The translations under genes were made by a program, and so were the position numbers. A stretch of 64,000 bases of DNA, taken from assembly GCA_028370155.1 (NCBI GenBank), contig CP116670.1, positions 1,736,001 to 1,800,000 on the forward strand, given 5' to 3'. The notes under the pieces were generated by a model that saw nothing but the letters and a program-made list of their open reading frames with translations, was not told the origin of the DNA and did no database searches. Of the stretch, positions 1 through 9,887 are shown piece by piece. The stretch is from Arthrobacter sp. OVS8. GTDB taxonomy: Bacteria; Actinomycetota; Actinomycetes; Actinomycetales; Micrococcaceae. Position 1 is the first letter of the stretch; the number at the start of each line of letters is the position of its first letter.

Positions 1-85
1 TGCACAAACCCGGTAAGCGAACACCGGGAAAAAGGGAGCCGCGAATGAGTAACGTTTCATAGCAATCTGAAAATTCGTACTACCT

Positions 86-131
86 GCTGGTGCAGTCGCC
101 TCGCGGAAACGCAGCGGCTGCACCAGCTTTC
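86..131 (+). terminator. Hairpin terminator of an upstream gene outside the window
   Basis: The arms GCTGGTGCAG (86-95) and CTGCACCAGC (118-127) form a perfect 10-bp stem with a 22-nt loop, followed by a short T-rich stretch. No gene on the left precedes it inside the window, so it probably ends a gene left of the edge. Confidence 0.5.
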
Positions 132-529
132 GTTGTGGGTGGGGGTTGGGCTTGAGGGGCGGGGTCTCCGTGGTGCGGGTGGCCGCGGGTGTGGATGGCG
201 GGTGCTGTGGTCGAGGGTGGTGGTGGCTGCGCGTCTTGGTGGCAGGGGTGTCCGCACGAAACGAGAACGGTCGAAAATCTCATCCATTCGCCACAAATGG
301 CCGCTACGTGCCGCCCGCGCCTGTCCATTTACCACAAATGGCCGCTACGAGCCGCCCGCGCCCATCCATTCGCCACGAATGGCCGCTATGAGCCACGGAA
401 TAGCGGCCACTTGTGTCAGATCGCTGCGACCGCGCGACCGGGGACGCCCCGCGCCCTCCCCATCGACTCGGCGCCCCGCCCTGAAACCGCACTCCTGTAA
501 ATATTTTCACTTTACTTAGGACAGAATCA
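132..529. other. Non-coding stretch upstream of the XRE regulator
   Basis: No convincing gene is present. The left half is G-rich low-complexity sequence. The right half holds the palindromic repeat cluster listed separately, and then an AT-rich segment leading into the promoter of the regulator. Confidence 0.6.
285..417. repeat. Cluster of dispersed palindromic repeat (family A)
   Basis: Three direct copies of a core close to CCACAAATGGCCGCTA begin near 291, 332 and 373. One inverted copy (core TAGCGGCCACTTGTG) lies at 400-415. The same core recurs at 9888-9960 (two direct, one inverted) and at 11121-11136, always between genes. Pairing of direct with inverted copies gives hairpins. It looks like an intergenic mobile or structural repeat rather than a CRISPR, because spacing and copy number are irregular. 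Confidence 0.75.
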
Positions 530-557
530 TTGACCTGCTAAAAATCTTCACTATAGT
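530..557 (+). promoter_or_regulatory. Promoter of the XRE-cupin regulator
   Basis: A -35 element TTGACC (530-535) and a -10 element TATAGT (552-557) are separated by 16 bp in an unusually AT-rich stretch, 34 bp upstream of the regulator start. This is a good sigma-70/HrdB-type match. Confidence 0.6.
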
Positions 558-560
558 TAT

Positions 561-574
561 GTGAGTCAGCTCAC
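561..574. promoter_or_regulatory. Palindrome at the transcription start, candidate operator
   Basis: GTGAG-TCAG-CTCAC lies just after the -10 box and ends 17 bp before the regulator start codon. Its position would allow autorepression by the XRE protein. This is an inference from position only. Confidence 0.4.
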
Positions 575-591
575 CAAGTGAAGGACATCGA

Positions 592-1198
592 ATGACCGCC
601 GAGAGCACCACGAGCAGTGCCCCCTTGCCACCAGCGCCCTGCTGGCCACGGTCGGCAACAAGGTGCGCTCCATGCGCAAGGAAAAGGGCATGACGCTCGC
701 CAAGCTCTCGGATATCACGGGCCTCAGCCCGGCAATCGTCAGCCAGATTGAACGCGGCCTGGCGAATCCGTCCTTCACCACCCTGGCGCAACTGGCCCAC
801 GGCCTGGACATCCCGGTCGGGAAATTCTTCATCGGCCAGGAAGAAACCAGGTCCCCGTGGTCCGCAAGGCCGATCGGCGCAACCTGAAAGGCGTCACCAA
901 GAAATCCGTGGGCGAGGCAGTCTACGAACTGCTCACGCCCGACCTCAACGGCGCCTTGGAAGCCCAATGGATCGTCAGCCCGCCCGGCCATGACACCAGC
1001 GCCACCCCTTTCCGCCACAGCGGCGAGGAATTCGGCATCATCCTCTCCGGCCGGAAAGACATCTTCCTGGACGGCGAGTGCTACACGCTCGAGGAAGGCG
1101 ATTCCATCACCTTTTCCTCGGACACCCCGCACTGGTACAAGAACAGCTACGAAGAGGTATGCGTAGCGATCTGGGTTAACGCACCTCACGCGTGGTAG
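592..1198 (+). CDS. XRE-family transcriptional regulator with C-terminal cupin domain
   Basis: A DNA-binding regulator of the HTH_3-cupin type, which usually senses a small carboxylate or amino-acid-like ligand and controls a neighbouring catabolic or transport operon. The helix-turn-helix covers about residues 22-78 (MTLAKLSDITGLSPAIVSQI). The cupin_2 domain covers about residues 125-195 (HSGEEFGIILSG, LEEGDSITFSSDTPHWYKN). The start at 592 is preceded by AAGGA. The reading frame changes twice, near 632 and near 860 (TCCCCGTGG, one C short), each fitting one missing base. Repaired, the protein is about 200 residues, normal for the family. It sits directly upstream of the catabolic operon and is its likely local regulator. 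Confidence 0.85.
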
Positions 1199-1359
1199 CG
1201 GCGCCGACCCCAAGCGGCCCCTATCGTTCCCCACTGTCGCGGTCCCCCACGGCCCGCTGACAGTCCTTGCCACCTTCGCAGCCACCGCCCCTTAACCCCG
1301 GACGGCGATGCGTCATACCCTCCCTCGCCTCCCCATGGCGTCAGCGTAAGGACAATTCC

Positions 1360-2701
1360 ATGCTCGACACCCCCATGCTCGACAACACCCGGCCAGACAG
1401 CGCAGTCACGGCCCCGGACTCCAACAAAAACACAAAAGACACCAAGAAATTCACCCCGAGGTCCGCAAAGGCCTCCTAGGCCTCGGCCTCGGCAACGCCC
1501 TGGAATGGTACGACTGGATGGTCTTCGGCCTCCTCTCCGCCTTCATCGGCCCCAACTTCTTCCCCAACACCGATCCCCTCTCCGCCACGCTGAACGCCCT
1601 CGCCGTGTTCGCCGTCGGCTTCGCGTTCCGGCCGCTGGGCGGCATCATGCTCGGCACCCTCGCGGACCGGATCGGTCGGCGCCGCGTGATGCTGATGTCG
1701 ATCATGCTGATGGCGGCACCACCCTGGTCATCGCCGTCTGCCCCAGCTACGAACAGATCGGCGTCTGGGCCGGCATCATCCTCGTGGCCTGCCGCATCCT
1801 GCAGGGCATCTCCACCGGCATCGAAGCCCCGCTCTCCACCTCCCACGCCGTGGAGCTGGTGCCGGACGGCCGCGAAGGCTACGTCGCCGGCATCATGTCC
1901 TTCTACGTCAACATCGGCATCCTGCTCGCCTCGCTGGTCAGCTTCCTCTGCAGCCTCACCCTCGGCGGCGCCGTGATGGCCGAATGGGGCTGGCGTGTGC
2001 CGTTCATCATCGGCGCGGCCTTCGGCTTCGTCGTCGTCTACCTCCGCCGCGCCCTCCCGGAAACCCTGAAGCCGGAAGAAATGGCCAACAACTCCTCCGG
2101 CGCCGTCTGGACCGGGGTCCGCAAGCACTGGCTCTCCGTCCTGGCCATCATCTTCGTCGTCGGCGCCGCCCAGGCCTACAACTACGCCTGGAACGTCGGA
2201 CTGCCCAGCGCCGCCCGCAGCGGCTTCAAGGAAGACCCGACGGCGGTCTTCGCCCTCACCACCGCGCTGGGCGTGATCCTCGTGGCCGGCAGCTGGATCA
2301 TCGGCAAGCTGGCCGACGGCAAGTCGATGTCCCGCTGGTTCCTGATCACCCGCATCCTGGCCATCCCCTCCGTGTTCCTCATGCTGATGTACGTCCAGCC
2401 CGGCATCGGCGGCTTCGCAGCGGTCCTGCTCGGCGGTTCCCTGGTCCTGGTCCTGAACATGACCCTCTACAACGTGGTCAGCACGTCCCTGATGCCCAAG
2501 AACTGCCGCGGCACCGGTGTGGCCCTCGGCTACGGCATCGGCGTCGCCCTCTTCGGCGGCACCGCCTCCTACCTGCTGGTCTGGCTCCAGTCCATGAACC
2601 TCAGCTGGGTCTTCCCGGTCTACGTCGCCGTCCTGTCCATCCTCAGCATCGTTTTGTACCTCGCGGCCCGCCGCACCAACGGCATCTTCGTCGGAAAGTA
2701 A
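1360..2701 (+). CDS. MFS transporter, metabolite:H+ symporter (MHS) type
   Basis: A 12-helix inner-membrane carrier that probably imports the organic acid handled by the operon. Family marks are GNALEWYDW at the start of helix 1 and the loop motif GTLADRIGRRR between helices 2 and 3, as in shikimate/proline/citrate-type MHS carriers. The start at 1360 follows AAGGA; a second in-frame ATG lies at 1375. The frame shifts near 1460 (TTCACCCCGAG) and near 1717 (GGCGGCACCACC), each one base short. Repaired length is about 447 residues, normal for the family. The stop is 10 bp before the FAD oxidoreductase start, so the two are co-transcribed. Confidence 0.85.
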
Positions 2702-2711
2702 GGATCCCTCC

Positions 2712-4093
2712 ATGAACTCCCTTGACCCCCAAATCTCCCTGGACCTGCGCACCACGACGGCGGACCTCACCGCCCCGGTCATCTCCCGCTCCGACGTCCT
2801 CGTGGTGGGCGGCGGCCCCGCCGGTGTGGCCGCCGCCGTCACGGCCGCCCGCTCCGGCGCCTCAGTCACGCTGCTGGAACGCTACTCCTCACTCGGTGGC
2901 CTCGCCTCCGGCGGTATGGTCCTGGTGCTCGATGACATGATCAACGGCCAGGAAATCACCGTCACCGGCATCGTCTCCGAGTACGTCGAACGGCTCCAGA
3001 AGCTGGGCCTGGCCATTGTGCCGCCGGCTGATGACCGCAAGACCTCCGAGGAACTCTGGAACAAGTGGGGCCGCTACGGCACCTTCGACTTCCACTCCCA
3101 CACCACCCCGAAGCCGGTCTGCTACGCCGCAGCGTTCGACCCGGACGGCTGGAAGCGCGTCTCCAACGACCTCGTCCGCGAAGCCGGCGTCAACCTCCGC
3201 CTGCACTCCTGGTTCTCCCGCCCCATCGTGGACAACGGCGTGATGAAGGGCGTCATCTGCGAGACCAAGTCCGGGCCGCAGGCGTTCATGGCGGACATCG
3301 TCATCGACACCACCGGCGACATCGACGTCGCGTCCCGGGCCGGCGCCAGCTACGTCAAGGACAGCTACCTCACCACCCTCGTCTTCCGCCTCGGCAACGT
3401 GGACACCAACGCCGCCGAAGCCTTCGAACAGGCCAACCCGAAGGAAGCCCGCGCCATCAACCGCAAGATCAAGCGCCTCCTCGGCGGCGCATGGGAACTG
3501 TGGTGGCTCAAGACCCCATCGACGGCGTCGTCTGGTGCAACGCCCCGCACATGACCGGATTCGACGGCGTCGACCCGGCGGACATGACCGCCGCCGAGTT
3601 CGCCGCCCGCGACCGGATCTCCGAGGCCGTGGACTACGTCCGCGCCAACCTGCCCGGCTTCGAGAACTGCTACATGCTGGACGTCGCGTCCCAGATGGGC
3701 GTCCGGCAGACCCGCCTGCTGGAAGGCGAGTACGTCATGACCAAGGACGACGTCACGTCCCGCCGGCACTTCGCCGACACCGTGGCCCGCGGCCGCGACT
3801 ACTACTACCCGTACCGGTCGCTGCTGCCCAAGGAAGTGGACCAGCTCCTGGTCGCCGGCCGGCACTACTCCGCAACCCCGGAAGCGCAGAAGATGTCCCG
3901 CGAGATCCCGCCCTGCATGGCCATGGGCCAGGCCATCGGCGTGGCCGCCGCCATCGCCATCGAACAGGGCACCACCGTCCGCGAAGTCTCCCCGCTGGAA
4001 ATCCAGCAGGGCATGCGCCGGCACGGCGCGGACCCCGGCGACGTCCCGTCGTCGAACGCCACCCTGGACCTGGACGCGGTGGTGGGGGTATGA
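2712..4093 (+). CDS. FAD-dependent oxidoreductase (FAD_oxidored family)
   Basis: A flavoprotein that probably oxidises an organic-acid intermediate. The FAD Rossmann motif VVGGGPAGVAAAVTAAR is at about residues 31-47, with LLER ending the beta-alpha-beta unit. The second FAD-contact region IDTTGDIDVASRAGA is at about 197-211, and a C-terminal ADP-contact segment reads QLLVAGRHYSATPEA. AAGGA lies 8 bp before the start. The frame changes once near 3513 (AAGACCCCATCGAC, one C short). Repaired length is about 460 residues. The stop overlaps the next start as ATGA (4090-4093), which indicates translational coupling with the CoA-transferase. The substrate is unknown. Confidence 0.85.
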
Positions 4094-5357
4094 GCACCGT
4101 GATCGAGGAACTGCTGTCACGCACGACGGCGGCCCGCGCCGCCGCCGGTCCCGAGACAAACGCTGAACGCCCGGGCACACCGCTGCCGCTGGACGGGATC
4201 AAGATCGTGGACTTCACCCAGGTGTTTATGGGCCCGTCCTGCACCCAGCTGCTGGGCGACTACGGCGCGGACATCATCAAGGTGGAACGCCCGGGCGCCG
4301 GGGACATCTCCCGCAACTCGTTCCCGGACAAGGACGGCCAGGACAACCCGATCTTCCTGTCCATCAACCGGAACAAGCGCAGCATCTCCGTGGACACCCG
4401 CACGGACGAGGGCAAGGACGTGCTCCGCCGCCTGCTCGCCGACGCCGACGTGGTGGTCAGCAACTTCCGCTCCGGTGTGATGGAGCGGATGGGCTTCGGC
4501 TACGAGGACCTCAAAGAGCAGAACCCGGGCATCATCTGGGCCTCCGGCACGGGCTTCGGCCCCGCGGGCCCGTACTCGCACAAGGGCGGCCAGGACGCGA
4601 TCGCCCAGGCCTACTCCGGCGTGATGTGGCGGCGCGAATCCGAGGACCAGAAGCCGTCGATCTACCCCACCACCCTCTGCGACTACATCACGGGCATGCA
4701 CCTGATGCAGGGCATCCTGCTGGCCCTGCGCACCCGGGAAACCGCCGGCGTGGGCCAGAAGGTGGAGGTGACCATGTACGACTCCATGCTGCACCTGCAG
4801 ATGCAGGAGGCCTGCATGCAGCTCAACCGCGGCTATGAGGTCAACTGGGGCGCCATGCCGCTGAGCGGTGTCTTCGAAACCACCGACGGCGCCGTGTGCA
4901 TGGTGGGCGGCTTCACCCCGGACCCGCTGCTGCGGATTTCCGAGGCGCTGGGCCTGGACGAGGACCTCACGCAGCGCCCTGAATTCGCGACCCTGGCCGA
5001 GCAGTTCAAACACAAGCCGGCGCTGCAGGCGATCTTCCGCGAGCGCATCGCCACCAACACCACCGAATACTGGACCACCCGCCTCGAGGACCAGGGCCTC
5101 CTGAACGCCCCCGTGCACACGCTGGAACAGGCCCTCGCCGACGCTCAGACGGAAGCCAACGGCATGGTGGTGGAGGCCGAGCACCCCGGCGTCGGCACGG
5201 TGCGGATGCTCAACGCCCCGATCCGGCTCTCCGCCACCCCGCCCACCGTCCGGCGCGTGGCGCCGCGGCTCGGCGAGCACAACGTGGAGGTCCTGCTGGA
5301 AAACGGCTTCGACGCCGAGACCATCGAGCGTCTGCAGCAGCTGGGGTGCTCCGGTGA
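4090..5357 (+). CDS. CaiB/BaiF class III CoA-transferase
   Basis: Transfers CoA between carboxylic acids through an aspartyl-CoA thioester intermediate. The N-terminal CoA-binding fold reads DGIKIVDFTQVFMGPSCTQ and LLGDYGADIIKVERPG. The catalytic Asp is the D of TTLCDYITGM, at about residue 199. The start overlaps the FAD gene stop as ATGA. Near the 3' end the run CTGGGGTGC appears one G short; repairing it gives the expected ending LQQLGVLR and a TGA at 5355-5357 that overlaps the GTG of the crotonase. Otherwise the frame runs on out of family. Repaired length is about 422 residues. It most likely activates the substrate acid for the crotonase that follows. Confidence 0.9.
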
Positions 5358-6193
5358 CCGCCGTGTCAGTGGAAATGACGACGGCGGCCGCCGCGTCGTC
5401 CGCCGCGCCTGTGGATCAGGTCACCCTGACCATCGAAAACCACGTCGCGACGGTGGTCATCGACCGCCAGCACGTGCTCAACGCCGTCGACGGCCGCGCC
5501 CAGGCCCGGCTCAACGAGATCTGGGAACAGCTGGAAGCCGCCCCCGACATCCGCGCCGTCGTCATCACCGGCGCCGGCACCCGGGCGTTCTGCGCAGGGG
5601 CGGACATGTCCTCCTCCGCCGTCGACAAAACCGGGCTCGAGTACTGGGCCGGGCTGGACCCCAACGGATTCGGCGGGCTCAGCCTGCGCACCAGCCTGGA
5701 TATTCCGGTGATCGCCCGGGTCAACGGCTACGCCCTGGGCGGCGGCATGGAAATGGTGCTCGGTGCGGACATCGTGATCGCCGCGGACACCGCCCGCTTC
5801 GGGCTGACGGAACCGCGCGTCGGGCGGTTAGCGCTCGACGGCGGCATCCACCAGCTGGTGCGGCGCATCCCCTACACCCAGGCGATGGGCATGCTCCTCA
5901 CCGGACGGAAGGCCGAGGCCGCGGAGATGCAGGCCATGGGCCTGGTCAATGAGGTGGTCCCCGCGGAGGAGCTCGACGCCGCGGTGCAGCGCTGGCTGGA
6001 CCAGATCCTCGCGTGCGCGCCCACCTCCGTCCGGGCCGTCAAGCAGATGGTCACCCGGACCGGGCACCTGACCGCCGCCGAGGCCCGCGGGCTCCGGTTG
6101 CCGGCGCTCATGGCGGCGCTGGACAGCGAGGACTCGGCCGAGGGCATCCGCGCCTTCCAGGAAAAGCGCCCTCCCGTGTGGCCGGGACGCTGA
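5354..6193 (+). CDS. Enoyl-CoA hydratase/isomerase (crotonase) family protein
   Basis: A crotonase-fold enzyme acting on an acyl-CoA, as hydratase, isomerase or hydrolase. The oxyanion-hole segment is GAGTRAFCAGADMSS, and the second loop is ALGGGMEMVLGADIVIA with a Glu in the position of the first catalytic acid. TEPRVGRLALDGG supplies the second acid region. About 279 residues, no frameshift. It begins with GTG overlapping the CoA-transferase stop. An N-terminal extension of about 20 Ala/Thr/Ser-rich residues precedes the fold, so an internal start is possible. The context suggests it acts on the thioester made by the CoA-transferase. Confidence 0.88.
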   Translation: MTAVSVEMTTAAAASSAAPVDQVTLTIENHVATVVIDRQHVLNAVDGRAQARLNEIWEQLEAAPDIRAVVITGAGTRAFCAGADMSSSAVDKTGLEYWAGLDPNGFGGLSLRTSLDIPVIARVNGYALGGGMEMVLGADIVIAADTARFGLTEPRVGRLALDGGIHQLVRRIPYTQAMGMLLTGRKAEAAEMQAMGLVNEVVPAEELDAAVQRWLDQILACAPTSVRAVKQMVTRTGHLTAAEARGLRLPALMAALDSEDSAEGIRAFQEKRPPVWPGR

Positions 6194-6197
6194 CCAT

Positions 6198-6236
6198 GCC
6201 GGAACAACAAGTTAAACCGGAACAACCAGTTAAGGA
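6198..6236 (+). repeat. 18-bp tandem duplication upstream of the DapA-like gene
   Basis: Two adjacent near-identical units begin with CCGGAACAAC and end with AGTTAA, and the second unit runs into the AAGGAG ribosome site. The duplication fills the only sizeable gap inside the operon. Confidence 0.6.
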
Positions 6237-6243
6237 GAATCCG

Positions 6244-7225
6244 ATGCGGGAGTCACTGGCACCCGGAGTGTGGGGCGTTGTCGCCACGCCGTTCCAGGGC
6301 AGCACCCTGGATGTCGACACCGACAGCCTGGCCGGACTCGTGGAGTACTACGAATCCATCGGCGCCACCGGCCTCACCGTCTTGGGTGTGTTCGGCGAGG
6401 CCGCGGCGCTGACGGCAGCCGAACGCGGTCTGGTCCTCGAGGTCGCCGTCGAGGAAACCGGCCTTCCCCTCGTGGTGGGCGTGACCTCGCTGTACACCGG
6501 CACCGCCGTCGAGGAAATCCGCGCGGCGCAGGCTGGGGCCGGCGAGCGCCTGGCCGCCGTGATGGTGCAGGCCAACTCCGCCAACCCCGCCGTGGTGGTC
6601 GCGCACCTGAACGCCATCCACCAGGCCACCGGCGCCAAGGTGGTGCTGCAGGACTACCCCAGGCCAGCGGCGTCAGCATCAGCACCGAGTCCCTCATCAA
6701 CGTGGTGCAGGCCTGCCGCTTCGTCATCGCGGTCAAGGCTGAGGCCCCGCCCACGTCCGTGGCCATCGCGCGGCTCACCGCAGCGCTGGACGTGTCCGTG
6801 TTCGGCGGCCTCGGCGGCCAGGGGCTGCTGGACGAACTCGTGTCCGGGGCGGCCGGGGCCATGACCGGCTTCTCCTGCCCGGAAGCGCTCATCGCTTGTG
6901 TCCGCGCCTGGCAGACCGACGGGTACGACGCCGCCCGCGATGCGCTGCTGCCCTACCTGCCGCTGATCAACTTCGAGCAGCAGGCCCGCATCGCGCTGCC
7001 GGTCCGGAAGGAATGCCTGCGCCAGCGCGGACTCATCGCCGACGCCGGCGTCCGCTCCCCGGGGCACAGTTCCCGGAGGTCCTCCGGCTGAGCATGCTCA
7101 ATCATCTGGCGGAAGCCGCCGCGGCTTTGGACGCACGCTGGTCCGCGACGGCGGCAACTGCAACAGAGGCCCCCACGCCGGCAACAACATCGCGCCCGGC
7201 CCTGACCACGGCGGGGAGCGTCTGA
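6244..7225 (+). CDS. Dihydrodipicolinate synthase (DapA) family aldolase/dehydratase
   Basis: A class I (Schiff-base) TIM-barrel lyase or dehydratase of the DapA/NAL/KDG-aldolase superfamily. The substrate-carboxylate loop is GVFGEAAAL (normally G-x-x-G-E). The tyrosine is in VVLQDYPR, and the Schiff-base lysine is in FVIAVKAE. AAGGAG lies 6 bp before ATG 6244; an in-frame ATG at 6196 lacks a ribosome site. The frame changes near 6655 (TACCCCAGG) and near 7063 (TCCCCGGGGCAC), each one base short. Repaired length is about 327 residues. The stop overlaps the SDR start (TGATG). In this operon it probably cleaves or dehydrates a keto-acid; it is not a lysine-biosynthesis DapA. Confidence 0.82.
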
Positions 7226-8010
7226 TGGATCTCGGAATCAGCGGTAAGACCGCCCTCGTCGCCGCCTCCACCGGCGGCCTGGGACTCGCGATCGCCCGCG
7301 CCCTCGCCGCGGAAGGCGTGCGCGTCGCCGTCACCGGGCGCCGGCTGGACCGTGCCAAGGAGATCGCTGCGGACCTTGAAGCCGACGGGCACACCGCCGT
7401 CGGAATCGAGGCCGACCTGAGCACCCCGGACGGGGTGGCGACCGCCGTCGAACGCTCTGTCGAAGCGCTGGGACCCATCGACATCCTGGTGCTCAACGGC
7501 CCGGGCCCCAAGCCCGGTGCGGCGGCCACCCTCAGCGCTGACGACATCGCCGCGGCGTTCGAGCTGCTGGTCAAGCCGCACCACGCGCTCGTTTCGCACG
7601 TGCTGCCCGGCATGCGGGAACGGCGCTGGGGCCGGATCCTCGCCGTCGGCTCCAGCGGGGTGGTGGCTCCCCTGCCCAACCTGGCCGTGTCCAACACCGG
7701 GCGCGCGGCCCTGGCCGGCTACCTCAAGACCCTCGCCGCCGAGGTGGCGCTGGACGCCGTCACGGTGAACATGCTCCTCCCCGGCCGGATCGCCACCGAC
7801 CGTGTGGCCGAACTGGACCAGGCCGCCGCCAAACGCCGCGGCACCACGGCCGAGGAAATCCAGCTCGAGTCCCGCAAGACCATTCCCGCCCGCCGCTATG
7901 GGGAACCCGAGGAGTTCGGCGCCGCCGCCGCGTTCCTCTGCAGCGCCCCGGCGTCGTACATCACCGGCGTCGCGCTCCGGTGCGACGGCGGCCTGATCCG
8001 CAGCCTCTAA
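7225..8010 (+). CDS. SDR-fold protein lacking the catalytic Tyr and Lys
   Basis: A short-chain dehydrogenase/reductase fold of 261 residues with no frameshift. The cofactor loop is STGGLGLAIA, at residues 15-24, in place of TGxxxGxG. The usual NNAG is replaced by LNGPGP. The active serine is kept (VGSSGVVAP), but the usual YxxxK is replaced by SNTGR (SNTGRAALAGYLK). This matches the annotated class of BKR-like SDRs that lack a full tetrad. It starts with ATG overlapping the previous stop (TGATG). Its role may be an unusual reductase, an isomerase-like activity, or a non-catalytic partner. The C-terminal SDR segment SYITGVALRCDGG is normal. Confidence 0.85.
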   Translation: MDLGISGKTALVAASTGGLGLAIARALAAEGVRVAVTGRRLDRAKEIAADLEADGHTAVGIEADLSTPDGVATAVERSVEALGPIDILVLNGPGPKPGAAATLSADDIAAAFELLVKPHHALVSHVLPGMRERRWGRILAVGSSGVVAPLPNLAVSNTGRAALAGYLKTLAAEVALDAVTVNMLLPGRIATDRVAELDQAAAKRRGTTAEEIQLESRKTIPARRYGEPEEFGAAAAFLCSAPASYITGVALRCDGGLIRSL

Positions 8011-8045
8011 ACGTCCCGCCCTCTCCCACGACCCGAAGGAACCCC

Positions 8046-9520
8046 ATGACTTCCACGGCAACAGACCACACCACCGCCACGTCCGCCGACCGTGCGCTCA
8101 TCACCGCCCGGCACCTCATCAACGGCGAATGGCTCGGCGAGGCGGACACCGAGCGGATGAACCCGGCCCGCCCCGGCGAGCTCGCTGCCCTCTCCCCAGC
8201 GGCACCGCCGCCGACGTCGACGCCGCCATCACCGCGGCCGCCGCCGCCCAGCCGGCCTGGGCCGCCCTGCCTGCTCCGTCCCGCGGCGCCATTCTGATGG
8301 CCGCCGGCAACCTGCTCCTGGACCGCCAGAGCGCCATCGCCGAGGACCTGGTCCGCGAGGAAGGCAAAACCCTCGCCGAGGCCAAGGGCGAGGTCAAGCG
8401 CGCGTCCGACGTGCTGCGCTTCTTCGGTTCCCTGGGCTGGGCCGCCACCGGCGAAGTCCTGCCCAGCGGCCTGCCGGACACCACCATCACCACCCGCCGC
8501 GAGGCGCTCGGCGTCGTCGGGCTCATCACCCCGTGGAACTTCCCCATCGCCATCCCGGCCTGGAAGTCCGCCCCCGCGCTGATCAGCGGCAACGCCGTTG
8601 TCATCAAGCCGGCCGAGCTCACCCGCTCTCCGCCACGCACCTGGCCCGCGCCTTGCAGGACGCCGGGCTGCCGGCCGGTGTGTTCAACGTGGTGCACGGC
8701 AAGGGCCGTGTGGTGGGCGACGCCCTGGCCCGCGACCCGCGCATCGCCGGGCTGTCCTTCACCGGTTCGACGGCGGTGGGCCTGGGCCTGCAGGAGATCC
8801 TGAACGCCCGCCGCGCCCGGGTGCAGCTGGAGATGGGTGGCAAGAACGGCGTGCTGGTCCTGGACGACGCCGATCCCCGCAAGGCCGCCAAGGTGGTCGC
8901 CGCCGGCGCGTTCGGGCTCACCGGCCAGGCCTGCACCGCGACGTCGCGGGTCTACGTCACCCCCGGCATCCGTGCCGCGTTCCTCGAGGCCCTCACCGAG
9001 GAAGCCGCGGCCTACACCCCGGCGACGGCATGGACGCGGCCATGGGGGCCGTGGTCAGCCCGCAGCAGTTCGAGCAGAACCAGGCAGCCGTGCGCTCCGC
9101 CGTCGAACGCGGCGCTGTCCTTCTGGCCGGTGCGTACGACGGCGACCCCGCCGGGCCGCTGCTCTTCCCGGCCGCCGTGCTCACCGAACTGCCGTTCGAC
9201 GACGCCGCCGTGACCGAGGAGATCTTCGGGCCGGTGGTGGCCGTGCTGGAGGTCGCCGACTACGAAGCCGGCCTGGCCGCGATCAACGATTCCCGCTACG
9301 GCCTCACCGCCGGCATCTGCACCGACTCCCTGGCGTTGTCCACGGACTTCGCGGCGCGGGCGCAGGCGGGCGTCATCAAGGTCAACCGTCCGACGGCGGG
9401 CCTGGACCTCAACGTCCCGTTCGGCGGCGTGAAGGACTCCTCCACCAACACGTTCCGGGAGCAGGGAAGTCCGCGCTGGACTTCTTCACCTGGGGCAAGA
9501 CCGTCTACACGGGTGTGTAG
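8046..9520 (+). CDS. NAD(P)-dependent aldehyde dehydrogenase
   Basis: Oxidises an aldehyde to its carboxylate, probably the semialdehyde released by the aldolase step. Family marks are [23 protein letters not shown], the catalytic Glu in [14 protein letters not shown], the catalytic Cys in [22 protein letters not shown], and the C-terminal [16 protein letters not shown] precedes ATG 8046. Four frame changes are seen, near 8197, 8627, 9018 and 9466, each fitting one missing base in a C or G run. Repaired length is about 492 residues, normal for ALDH. It is closest in feel to succinate- or 2-oxoglutarate-semialdehyde dehydrogenases; the exact substrate is not shown by the sequence. Confidence 0.88.
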
Positions 9521-9526
9521 CGCGCC

Positions 9527-9847
9527 GTGACGTACGTGATCGCGCAGCCCTGCGTGGATGTGAAGGACAAGGCCTGCATCGACGAATGCCCGGTGGACTG
9601 CATCTACGAGGGCGAACGCGCGCTCTATATCCACCCGTCCGAGTGCGTGGACTGCGGCGCCTGCGATCCGGTCTGCCCGGTGGAGGCGATCTACTACTCG
9701 GACGACGTGCCGGACGAGTGGGCCGACTACGTCCGGGCCAACGTGGAGTTCTTCGCGGAGCTGGGGTCGCCGCAGGGCGCCTCGGCGTTCGGGAACCTGG
9801 GCCGCGACCACGCCGTGGTGGCGGGCGAGCCGGTGGCGGTCCGCTGA
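9527..9847 (+). CDS. fdxA: 7Fe (3Fe-4S/4Fe-4S) ferredoxin
   Basis: A small electron carrier of 106 residues. Its cysteines follow the pattern C-x7-C-x3-CP (CVDVKDKACIDECP), then C-x2-C-x2-C-x3-CP (CVDCGACDPVCP), which is typical for ferredoxins with one 3Fe-4S and one 4Fe-4S cluster. It starts at GTG 9527, 6 bp after the aldehyde dehydrogenase stop, and is the last gene of the operon. It may serve the FAD oxidoreductase or another redox partner. A strong hairpin follows at 9923-9960. Confidence 0.9.
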   Translation: MTYVIAQPCVDVKDKACIDECPVDCIYEGERALYIHPSECVDCGACDPVCPVEAIYYSDDVPDEWADYVRANVEFFAELGSPQGASAFGNLGRDHAVVAGEPVAVR

Positions 9848-9887
9848 CTGCTCCTGGTGCTGCTTGTGGGCGCCGCCGCGCCCATTT

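Noticed and set aside
285-417. CRISPR array
   Set aside because: Repeats are about 16 bp, irregularly spaced, include an inverted copy and have no cas genes nearby.
1451-2869. Long minus-strand open frame of 472 codons opposite the MFS transporter
   Set aside because: Asp/Glu/Gly/His-rich composition typical of the shadow of a GC-rich gene; the plus strand has a clear transporter.
5354-9520. Programmed ribosomal frameshifting
   Set aside because: Shifts occur in unrelated genes, several per gene, always like a lost base in G/C runs, without slippery sites plus structures; sequence error is simpler.
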